This document shows, in pieces, positions 32,598-39,263 of a stretch of DNA of 39,263 nucleotides. The notes beneath the pieces were generated by a model. It saw nothing but the letters and a program-made list of their open reading frames with translations. It was not told the origin of the DNA and searched no databases. This DNA comes from JAVVXB01 sp036651815 (lineage in GTDB: Bacteria; Bacillota; Clostridia; Christensenellales; CAG-138). The stretch is taken from NCBI GenBank assembly GCA_036651815.1, contig JAVVXB010000028.1, positions 1 to 39,263 of the forward strand. Reading direction: 5' to 3'. Positions within the stretch are counted from its first letter, which is position 1. Each line of letters opens with the position of its first letter. Position numbers and translations under genes: made by a program.

Positions 32598-33734
32598 ATG
32601 TTTGATACATCCCTGCGGGACTCCCAAAGCACGACGGTGCAACCGCTGCTGCCGGAACAATTTGACTTCGACCAGTATGGGGACTACAGCAAAGCATGTA
32701 ACGCGCGTGTGGATCAGTTTCTGCAAGCCGATTCCGGCGTGCTGGTCTACCGTCGTTTTCGCGTGGCGGAGGTTTACGGTTATGAGTGTAGTGACCGGGA
32801 GCTCTCCCTACGTTTGCAGCTTGGCGCACTGCATGCCAGCATGCAGTACCCGGCGGATATCCCAAACTTTCTCGAGCCTTGGTTTGGTCTTGGGATCGGT
32901 GCGTCGGCTTTCGGAGCGGCCTATGTCTGGAACGATGGACAGGCCCCGGCGGTGATCCCTCCCTTTGAGGGATTAGAAGATGCGGTAGCCTATTCTCCCG
33001 TCGCGATTGAAAGCACAACCATCGGGAAGGAACAGCTTGCATACATTGAATACTTTCTTGACCAAACCAAGGGGAAACTGCCCATGTCCTTATCGGATGT
33101 GCAGTCCCCACTGAACATCATTAGTGAGATCATGCCTGCCACCAGTCTGTTTGTGGCCATGTTGGATGATCCAGAACTTTATGGGGAGCTGTCCGCACGG
33201 GCCGGAAAACTAATGAAAGCCTACTTGCTCAAACAAAAGGCGCTCATCGGCGATGCGCTGGTCTATCCGGGCCATGGCTTCGCCTCGAGCAATAAGCTAC
33301 GCGGCCTTGGCGCATCGGATGATACCAGCATCATGATCAGTAATGCCCTCTTTGATGAAATGGAAACACCGGTTCTAGCGGATATGTGCGAGCCATTCGG
33401 CGGCACGTCCTATCATAGCTGTGGCAACTGGGCAGGCAAGATCCCCTCCGTGCTGAAGATCCCAAACCTTGTCTCAGCGGACGGTGCCTTTACCAGCGAA
33501 ACCGACCCCGCTCCAAACGAACCCTCCGTTTTCTCGGAAGCCTTCGCGGGCACGGGCAAAATTCTCAACGCACGGGCAGTGGGCAACGTGGAGCGTGTTG
33601 TCAAAACGGTGAAGCAGCTCTGGAGGCCCGGCATGAAACTGATCATCTGCACCTACTGTAAGACCCCTGAAGAGCAGCAGGAAGCCTACGACCGCATTCA
33701 CGAAATCTGTAAATCAAATACGGAAGGACATTGA
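32598..33734 (+). CDS. URO-D/methyltransferase-fold protein inside the uronate operon
   Basis: This 378-residue protein belongs to the URO-D superfamily. It has YHSCGNWAG (His273, Cys275) and a Cys about 76 residues later (Cys351 in LIICTYC), matching the H-x-C-Xn-C zinc motif of methylcobamide:thiol methyltransferases. It lies between uxaC and uxaE, 22 bases after the former and just before the latter, so it is translated as part of the uronate pathway operon. Known uronate pathways need no such enzyme. It might demethylate methylated uronates such as 4-O-methylglucuronate, or modify another pathway compound; this is only a proposal. Its ribosome binding site (AGGGGAAA) is modest. It resembles the two URO-D genes at 13630-15880 in motif but is distinct in sequence. 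Confidence 0.85.
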   Translation: MFDTSLRDSQSTTVQPLLPEQFDFDQYGDYSKACNARVDQFLQADSGVLVYRRFRVAEVYGYECSDRELSLRLQLGALHASMQYPADIPNFLEPWFGLGIGASAFGAAYVWNDGQAPAVIPPFEGLEDAVAYSPVAIESTTIGKEQLAYIEYFLDQTKGKLPMSLSDVQSPLNIISEIMPATSLFVAMLDDPELYGELSARAGKLMKAYLLKQKALIGDALVYPGHGFASSNKLRGLGASDDTSIMISNALFDEMETPVLADMCEPFGGTSYHSCGNWAGKIPSVLKIPNLVSADGAFTSETDPAPNEPSVFSEAFAGTGKILNARAVGNVERVVKTVKQLWRPGMKLIICTYCKTPEEQQEAYDRIHEICKSNTEGH

Positions 33735-33739
33735 GCGAT

Positions 33740-35146
33740 ATGAAAACGTATCCCAAATCAACACATCGCTGTGGGAACGCCACCATCTCTATGGTGCGCG
33801 GCGGAACGGCAGATTTTCTCACGATAGAAGGCAAGAACCCTGGCTTCTCCGGTACCATGGAGAATGGCATCTTTCTTGCCCCGCTGACCCATGACAACGC
33901 GGTGTTGTTGCGTAAACTCTTCCCCTTCACCGCACCAACACCGGTTCTAACCGGTGTTCGCACAGTGGGCGTGGGTGACCGCCTTGGCATTGCCACCGCC
34001 GGTCACATTCAGGTCTTCGAGCAATATGACGCCGTCCCCGTACTGGCACAGCAGTCCATCCGGGAGTTAACACTGACGAACCGCACCTATGCGGATGTGC
34101 TGGACTGCGTAACCTTCTCTGTCTTTCGTGAGGATTTTCAGAAGGGTTTCGGCGCGGACGGCGATCACCTGAAAACCGACGAAGAAGTTGAATACGCCCT
34201 GTCGAACGGTTATACCATGATCACACTCGACTGCTCCGAGCAAATTTGCAACGATATCACCGATAAAACCAACGAAGAGGTGGATGTCGCCTATCAGCCC
34301 GACCATCAGCTGGAAGCACTCTATTGTGGCAAGACCTTTACCGTGGAGGATCAGCGTGTAACCTTCACCAAGGAGGACTTTAAACGTACCTGCCTGATCT
34401 ACAACGCAGCACTTGCGCATGCAGTGCATATCTATGAGACCCACATCGTTGGTAAACCCGTGGATTTTGAAATCTCTATTGATGAGACCACGACACCCAC
34501 CACCCCTACCCAGCATTATTTTGTGGCAGCCGAGCTGATTCGCCGCGGCGTAAAAATTGCCACTGTGGCGCCACGCTTCTGCGGCGAGTTTCAGAAGGGT
34601 ATTGACTATATGGGTGACCTAGCCCAGTTTGAGCGTGAGCTGGCGATTCATGCCGCCATTGCTCGTCACTTTGGCTATAAGCTCTCCATTCATTCCGGTT
34701 CGGATAAGTTTTCCACCTTCCCAATCATAGGCCGCCTGACCCATGGCAATTTTCACGTCAAGACCGCCGGAACAAACTGGCTCGAGGCTATGCGCGTCAT
34801 CGCCATGATTGACCCATCGCTGTACCGCGAGGTGCATGATTACGCCCTATCCGTGTTTCATGAAGCCACCAAATACTATCACGTGACCACGGATCTAACG
34901 AAGATCCCGACGCTCACCACCCTGACGGATGCGCAACTACCGGAGCTGTTTGAGCAAAATGACGCACGTCAGCTCATTCACATCACCTACGGTCTGATAC
35001 TCAATGCCAAAGACAGTACGGGCAATTTTCGTTTCAAAGATCGCCTCTATCAACTCTGGCGCGAGAACGATGAATTATATGAGCAGCGCCTTGTGACCCA
35101 CATTGGTCATCACCTGGAGCTTTTGTACCGCGACATCCCCAAATAA
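33740..35146 (+). CDS. uxaE: Tagaturonate epimerase (UxaE family)
   Basis: This 468-residue protein belongs to the UxaE family, which interconverts D-tagaturonate and D-fructuronate, letting galacturonate enter the glucuronate branch. Recognisable segments are GGTADFLTIEGKNPGFSG, SIHSGSDKFSTFPIIGR and VKTAGTNWLEAMRV near the C-terminal half. I start it at the ATG at 33740, with GGAAGGACA upstream; a TTG at 33731 is too close to that site. It overlaps nothing and lies 5 bases after the previous stop, so it is tightly coupled. Together with UxaC and the SDR reductase it replaces the classic UxaB/UxaA branch for galacturonate. Confidence 0.87.
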   Translation: MKTYPKSTHRCGNATISMVRGGTADFLTIEGKNPGFSGTMENGIFLAPLTHDNAVLLRKLFPFTAPTPVLTGVRTVGVGDRLGIATAGHIQVFEQYDAVPVLAQQSIRELTLTNRTYADVLDCVTFSVFREDFQKGFGADGDHLKTDEEVEYALSNGYTMITLDCSEQICNDITDKTNEEVDVAYQPDHQLEALYCGKTFTVEDQRVTFTKEDFKRTCLIYNAALAHAVHIYETHIVGKPVDFEISIDETTTPTTPTQHYFVAAELIRRGVKIATVAPRFCGEFQKGIDYMGDLAQFERELAIHAAIARHFGYKLSIHSGSDKFSTFPIIGRLTHGNFHVKTAGTNWLEAMRVIAMIDPSLYREVHDYALSVFHEATKYYHVTTDLTKIPTLTTLTDAQLPELFEQNDARQLIHITYGLILNAKDSTGNFRFKDRLYQLWRENDELYEQRLVTHIGHHLELLYRDIPK

Positions 35147-35162
35147 CGCAGGAGAAAAAAAT

Positions 35163-36224
35163 ATGTCTAAAAAGTATGCCATTGCATGTCCCACCAGCAT
35201 GGGCGTGCGCATCACTCCAACTGATCGCCAGCAGGTGGAGATCAGCCACATGTTCTACATGCAGTCTACGAGCGCCGAGTCCAACGTTCTGAACATCGCG
35301 TCATCACTGGGCAACGAGTGTCTGGTGCTGACCAAGTTTGTCGAGGGCAGCCCCATCTCAAAGTTCATCCAGAACGAACTTCGCAGCCGCAACATTCGCT
35401 ATGAGGGCGCAACGATTCCTCAGGGCGGTCCCTGGGGCTATCGCCATCAGTTCAATATTGCCGATAGCGGTTACGGTATGCGCGGTCCACGCGTGCAAAA
35501 TGACCGTGCAGGTGAGGTTGGCTGCACCCTATCCATTGATGATTTCGATACCGAACGTATCTTCGGCACCGAGGGCGTTTCCATCCTGCATATTTCCGGG
35601 CTGATTGCTGCACTGTCCCACGAAACCAGCGTCTTTTGCCTTGAGATGGCAAAAACGGCGAAAAAGTATGGAACCATGGTTTCCTTCGATCTCAACTACC
35701 GTGCTTCCTTTTGGAAAGGTCGTACGGAAGAGCTCTCCCATATTTTCAAGGAAATCGCCTCTATATCGGACGTCCTCGTCGGCAATGAGGAAGACTTCCA
35801 GCTTTGCCTTGGCATGAAGGGGCCTGATGCTGGCGGCAAGGATCTGGCAGCCAAGATCGAAGGCTTCAAGGGCATGATTCTTGAAGTCGAGGCAGCCTAT
35901 CCCAAAGTCAGATACTTTGCCACGACCCTGCGTCAGGTAATCAACGCCAACGAGCACCTCTGGGGTGCCATCGCCCATGCAGACGGCAAGTGGTTTATCG
36001 AGGAACCACGCCAGATCCCGGTGCTCGACCGCATCGGCGGAGGTGACGGCTTCACCGGCGGCCTGCTCTACGGTATTCTAAAGGGCTGGGATGCGGAAAA
36101 ATGCATGCAGTTTGGCTGGGCAACCGGTGCAATGGCCACCACCTGTATCAATGACTACGCCTCCCCGGCAGATGAGGATCAGGTCTGGTCCATCTATCAA
36201 GGCAATGCCCGAATAAAGCGCTAA
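35163..36224 (+). CDS. kdgK: PfkB-family sugar kinase, probable 2-keto-3-deoxygluconate kinase
   Basis: This 353-residue protein is a ribokinase/PfkB-family kinase. The anion-hole and catalytic base motif IGGGDGFTGGLLYGI is near the C-terminus, and SFDLNYRASFW and VLVGNEEDF in the middle are typical of KDG kinases. It should phosphorylate 2-keto-3-deoxygluconate to KDPG, the last activation step of uronate breakdown before the aldolase. CAGGAG precedes the ATG at 35163. It follows uxaE by 16 bases. The exact substrate is inferred from the operon; no KDPG aldolase gene is in the window. Confidence 0.83.
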   Translation: MSKKYAIACPTSMGVRITPTDRQQVEISHMFYMQSTSAESNVLNIASSLGNECLVLTKFVEGSPISKFIQNELRSRNIRYEGATIPQGGPWGYRHQFNIADSGYGMRGPRVQNDRAGEVGCTLSIDDFDTERIFGTEGVSILHISGLIAALSHETSVFCLEMAKTAKKYGTMVSFDLNYRASFWKGRTEELSHIFKEIASISDVLVGNEEDFQLCLGMKGPDAGGKDLAAKIEGFKGMILEVEAAYPKVRYFATTLRQVINANEHLWGAIAHADGKWFIEEPRQIPVLDRIGGGDGFTGGLLYGILKGWDAEKCMQFGWATGAMATTCINDYASPADEDQVWSIYQGNARIKR

Positions 36225-36235
36225 TCAATGGCTGT

Positions 36236-36256
36236 AAAGACATCGCTTTGTCTTTT
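36236..36256 (+). terminator. Small hairpin after the kinase gene
   Basis: AAAGACA (36236-36242) pairs with TGTCTTT (36249-36255) around a six-base loop, followed by T and A bases. It may be a weak terminator separating the kinase from gnd. Confidence 0.4.
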
Positions 36257-36384
36257 ATTGATTCATGAAATCGGCATATCCAACGTCCATAAAAAATCTT
36301 TCTGTACAGGTCAATCTTCTGTGCAGGAAAATTCCGGAATGAGGGGTATCATAAAACCGCAACCATAAAGGAGGAAAATTCAAG

Positions 36385-37836
36385 ATGCAAAAAGCCAATA
36401 TTGGGCTGATCGGTCTTGCCGTCATGGGCGAGAATCTGGCGATGAACATGGAATCGAAGGGCTTCACGGTAGCCGTCTACAACCGCACCACAGAAAAGAC
36501 GGATCGTTTCGTCAACACCCGCGCAAAAGGTAAAAATATCATATCCTGCCACACGTTGGAAGATCTGAAAGCAAATCTATCCAAACCACGCAAGGTTATG
36601 ATGATGGTAAAAGCCGGTCAGCCGGTTGACGATTATATCGATAAACTTCTCAACATCCTGGATCCCGGCGATATCATCATCGACGGCGGCAACAGTCACT
36701 TTCCCGATACCATTCGTCGCACAGCCTATGTTGAGAGCAAAGGTCTGCTGTACATCGGTACCGGAGTTTCCGGTGGCGAAGAAGGTGCGCTGAAAGGCCC
36801 ATCCATGATGCCCGGCGGTTCTCCGGCAGCATGGGTAGCAGTGAAGCCGATCTTCCAGGCCATCTGCGCCAAAGTGGAAAACGGCAGTTCCTGCTGCGAT
36901 TGGGTCGGCGAGAATGGCGCAGGCCACTTCGTCAAAATGGTGCATAACGGCATTGAGTACGGCGACATGCAGCTCATCTGCGAAGCCTTCCAGCTCATGC
37001 GCGATATGTTGGGCATGCGTGCAGATGAAATGCACGAGGTGTTCACCGCGTGGAACAAAACCGAGCTTGACAGTTACCTCATCGAGATCACGCGCGATAT
37101 TCTTGCCTACAAGGATACGGATGGTCAGCCCATCGTCAATAAAATCCTTGATACAGCAGGTCAGAAGGGCACCGGCAAGTGGACTGGCATCGCCGCGCTG
37201 GACGAGGGTGTGCCGCTGACGCTGATTGGCGAAGCGGTGTTCAGCCGCTGCTTGTCTGCAATGAAGGACGAGCGGGTCTTTGCCAGCAAAATTTTCCCAC
37301 ATGAAAAACCCGTGTTCACTGAGGACAAGGCCGCTTTCATCGAGGACATCCGCAAGGCACTCTATGCCAGCAAGATCATTTCGTATGCGCAGGGCTACAC
37401 ACTCATGCGCGCCGCAGCCAAGACCTACGGCTGGAATCTGAACTACGGCGGAATCGCACTCATGTGGCGCGGAGGCTGCATCATCAGAAGCCGGTTCCTT
37501 GGTAAGATCAAAGATGCCTATGACGCAAATCAAGAGTTATCGAACTTGCTGCTCGATCCGTACTTTGCAAATACCATCAAAACATTGGTACCTTCCTGGC
37601 GTAAGGTCTGCGCGATGGCAATCACCAATGGTATCCCGATGCCCGCCTTCTGCACAGCGTTGAACTACTTCGATGGCTACACCACTGAGTTTCTGCCAGC
37701 AAACCTGTTGCAGGCGCAGCGCGATTACTTTGGCGCTCATACCTATGAGCGGCTCGATCGTCCCCGCGGCGAGGTATTCCACACCAACTGGACCGGGGAA
37801 GGTGGAAACACCGCGGCCACTACCTACAACGTATAA
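36385..37836 (+). CDS. gnd: 6-phosphogluconate dehydrogenase, decarboxylating
   Basis: This 483-residue enzyme oxidises and decarboxylates 6-phosphogluconate to ribulose 5-phosphate with NADP or NAD. The dinucleotide-binding start GLIGLAVMGENLAMN, the substrate loop GVSGGEEGALKGPSMMPGG, and HNGIEYGDMQLICEAF are all present, as is KGTGKWT. The length fits the long (about 470-480 residue) type with complete C-terminal domain. AAAGGAGG lies just upstream. It is unexpected between a KDG kinase and an SDR uronate reductase, because the uronate route ends in KDPG. It may provide NADPH or pentose phosphates when acidic sugars are used, or handle gluconate. It follows the kinase after 160 bases. Confidence 0.96.
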   Translation: MQKANIGLIGLAVMGENLAMNMESKGFTVAVYNRTTEKTDRFVNTRAKGKNIISCHTLEDLKANLSKPRKVMMMVKAGQPVDDYIDKLLNILDPGDIIIDGGNSHFPDTIRRTAYVESKGLLYIGTGVSGGEEGALKGPSMMPGGSPAAWVAVKPIFQAICAKVENGSSCCDWVGENGAGHFVKMVHNGIEYGDMQLICEAFQLMRDMLGMRADEMHEVFTAWNKTELDSYLIEITRDILAYKDTDGQPIVNKILDTAGQKGTGKWTGIAALDEGVPLTLIGEAVFSRCLSAMKDERVFASKIFPHEKPVFTEDKAAFIEDIRKALYASKIISYAQGYTLMRAAAKTYGWNLNYGGIALMWRGGCIIRSRFLGKIKDAYDANQELSNLLLDPYFANTIKTLVPSWRKVCAMAITNGIPMPAFCTALNYFDGYTTEFLPANLLQAQRDYFGAHTYERLDRPRGEVFHTNWTGEGGNTAATTYNV

Positions 37837-37853
37837 CCATCTGGCCGCTTTTT
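37813..37853 (+). terminator. Probable intrinsic terminator overlapping the end of gnd
   Basis: GCGGCCA (37813-37819) pairs with TGGCCGC (37842-37848), followed by five T. The loop is large (22 bases) and includes the stop codon. If active it would make the SDR gene 248 bases downstream depend on its own promoter; none is obvious, though a GGGCTAACGCCC hairpin lies near 38052. Confidence 0.45.
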
Positions 37854-38084
37854 CATAACCCGCTGATGCCTTCTAAGTAGCAGTGGTCCTTATTAGGCTA
37901 TTTGCCTGCATGTCGACCAGTTCCATAAGAGCAGCCCTAAGCAAGGAAAGCGGCAGCGTTGCCACGATTTTTGCCCCTTTTATCTCACTGATGTTTACTT
38001 TTCTACATAAAGGCGCCATCCTGCCAATGAGTATTGCGATGAAGAATTTGGGCTAACGCCCAGGAGAAAGCGAGGAATTATTCA

Positions 38085-38936
38085 ATGAAACTTCCCTATC
38101 AACCCGATTTTAGCGGCAAAGTTGCCGTTGTAACCGGCGGCGCAGGTGTTCTGTGCGCCATGTTTGCAAAGACCATCGCGGCGTGCGGCGCAAAAGTTGC
38201 TATTCTCGACTTAGCAGCCGACAAGGGTCAGCTCGTAGTTGACGAAATCCATGCTGCCGGCGGCGAGTCCATGGTCGTGAAGGTCAATGTGCTCGATCAA
38301 GAGAGCGTCGAAGCTGCCCATCAGACCGTTCTGGACGCCTATGGTAAGTGCGACATCCTCGTCAACGGCGCCGGTGGCAACAATCCCCGCGCAACCTGCG
38401 ACGATGAATTCTTTTGCAAAGAAACCTTTGATGATCCAAACAAAAAAAGCTTCTTCGATCTCGATCCTGCCGGATTCGATTTTGTATTTAATCTCAATAT
38501 GAAGGGTACACTATTGCCAACGCAATGCTTCGCGGTCGATATGCTGGATCGTCCCGGCAGCGTGATCCTGAATATCAGTTCTATGAATGCCTTCACGCCG
38601 TTAACGAAAATTCCCGCCTACTCTGCGGCCAAAGCCGCTGTCAGCAATTTTACCCAGTGGCTTGCCGTACACTTTGCAAAGTGCGGCATCCGCGTCAACG
38701 CCATCGCGCCCGGATTCTTTTCTACGACTCAGAACGCAAAGTTGCTCTGGAACGATGACGGAACGCCAACAGCACGTACCGACAAGATCCTGCTGAACAC
38801 ACCCATGAGCCGCTTCGGCGAAGCCGAGGAGTTGCTGGGCAGTTTACTTTTCATGCTGGACAACAACGCTTCTGGCTTTGTGACCGGCGTAGTGCTGCCA
38901 ATCGATGGCGGTTTTTCCGCCTACAGTGGCGTCTAA
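38085..38936 (+). CDS. uxuB: SDR-family fructuronate reductase / D-mannonate oxidoreductase
   Basis: This 283-residue protein is a short-chain dehydrogenase with the cofactor motif VVTGGAGVLC, NGAGG, the catalytic Ser-Tyr-Lys (NISSMN, then YSAAK) and the C-terminal PIDGGFSAYSGV that marks the B. subtilis YjmF/UxuB-like group. It should reduce D-fructuronate to D-mannonate with NADH. The ATG at 38085 follows GAGGAATTATTCA with modest spacing. It supplies the step after UxaC/UxaE, so galacturonate and glucuronate both flow to mannonate. Mannonate dehydratase (UxuA) is not in the window. Confidence 0.85.
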   Translation: MKLPYQPDFSGKVAVVTGGAGVLCAMFAKTIAACGAKVAILDLAADKGQLVVDEIHAAGGESMVVKVNVLDQESVEAAHQTVLDAYGKCDILVNGAGGNNPRATCDDEFFCKETFDDPNKKSFFDLDPAGFDFVFNLNMKGTLLPTQCFAVDMLDRPGSVILNISSMNAFTPLTKIPAYSAAKAAVSNFTQWLAVHFAKCGIRVNAIAPGFFSTTQNAKLLWNDDGTPTARTDKILLNTPMSRFGEAEELLGSLLFMLDNNASGFVTGVVLPIDGGFSAYSGV

Positions 38937-38958
38937 CGGAACGGATTAGGAGAAAGCA

Positions 38959-39263
38959 ATGGAACTCTGTTTACGCGCCAATGCGGAAACTGGCCTGACC
39001 GATGAGCAAATCAAAACCGGCCTTATTTCGTTGATGACACAACATCCTGCCAAAAAGGTACTGATTATTCCACCGGATTTTACGCGTTATTTTAGCAAGG
39101 CAGGCTTCATCACCAACGTTTGCTATCATTACTACACCGATCAGGGCGCACATGTGGACATTCTACCGGCGTTAGGCACCCATGTTCCGATGACAAAGGA
39201 GCAGGTTGCCGAAATGTTCTGCGACGTACCCTTCGATCGATTCATTGCCCACAACTGGCGGTC
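38959..39263 (+). CDS. LarA/DUF2088-family protein, truncated by the window edge
   Basis: The first 101 residues of an open frame start at ATG 38959 after TTAGGAG and run off the window. The segment VLIIPPDFTRYFS followed by GAHVDILPALGTHVPMTKEQ is typical of the N-terminal domain of the lactate racemase LarA/DUF2088 family, which includes nickel-pincer enzymes. Such proteins are often found beside sugar-acid genes and may epimerise hydroxy acids. It lies 22 bases after the uxuB stop, so it is in the same operon. The substrate is unknown and the nickel-binding residues lie beyond the window. Confidence 0.8.
   Translation, partial: MELCLRANAETGLTDEQIKTGLISLMTQHPAKKVLIIPPDFTRYFSKAGFITNVCYHYYTDQGAHVDILPALGTHVPMTKEQVAEMFCDVPFDRFIAHNWR

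Noticed and set aside
36577..37533. A 318-codon minus-strand frame opposite gnd
   Set aside because: Antisense shadow of gnd, whose motifs are complete; no ribosome binding site or own family match.

Overview
This window looks like the chromosome of a Gram-positive, mid-GC, carbohydrate-fermenting bacterium of the Bacillota, probably an anaerobic clostridial gut or rumen type. The evidence is strong AGGAGG-type ribosome binding sites, sigma-A promoters, an LCP-family envelope enzyme, an RsgI-type extracytoplasmic domain, binding-protein sugar ABC transport without its own ATPase, several LacI regulators, and a uronate pathway with UxaC, UxaE and an SDR reductase. I see no rRNA, tRNA, CRISPR or phage genes. 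Species-level assignment is not possible from the sequence alone.

Region 1 (1-2960) is an ECF sigma-factor module. It has a sigma gene, a membrane anti-sigma candidate, two small secreted proteins and a truncated membrane-protein gene. Three promoters with the identical layout TGTCAC-N18-CGTCA lie in front of both secreted-protein genes and the anti-sigma gene. The sigma gene itself has a housekeeping-type promoter. An IS200-type element (about 2965-3690) sits just upstream of it.

Region 2 (3844-8515) is an envelope cluster: an LCP-family protein on the minus strand, and divergently a glycosyltransferase-GtrA fusion, a phosphodiester glycosidase-family protein and a small membrane protein. 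Region 3 (8665-12531) holds an IclR regulator, a uracil-type NCS2 permease and a cytosine-deaminase-like amidohydrolase in which the usual catalytic Glu appears to be Gln. Region 4 (13161-13445) is a pair of very small genes with excellent ribosome binding sites.

Region 5 (13630-17216) is a two-gene operon of URO-D/methyltransferase-fold proteins with a near-consensus promoter flanked by two matching operator-like sites, next to a LacI regulator. Region 6 (17217-20593) is gene-poor. It holds one RsgI-domain protein with a long acidic alanine-rich coil and a possible decayed gene. Region 7 (20594-29208) is a minus-strand carbohydrate system: NagB-like deaminase, C45-family acyltransferase/peptidase, LacI regulator, two-domain alpha/beta-hydrolase esterase, two ABC permeases and a lipoprotein binding protein.

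Region 8 (30029-39263) is a plus-strand uronate operon: LacI regulator, uxaC, a third URO-D-fold protein, uxaE, a PfkB (KDG-type) kinase, gnd, an SDR fructuronate reductase, and the start of a LarA/DUF2088 protein cut by the window edge. UxaC, UxaE, the SDR and the kinase give most of the route from galacturonate or glucuronate to KDPG. Mannonate dehydratase and the aldolase are not in the window. Regions 7 and 8 are divergent and share an 820-base control region with several CG-centred LacI-type sites. Together they suggest uptake and breakdown of an acylated, uronate-containing plant or mucosal glycan. The most unusual elements are the ECF regulon and the recurring URO-D-fold proteins.
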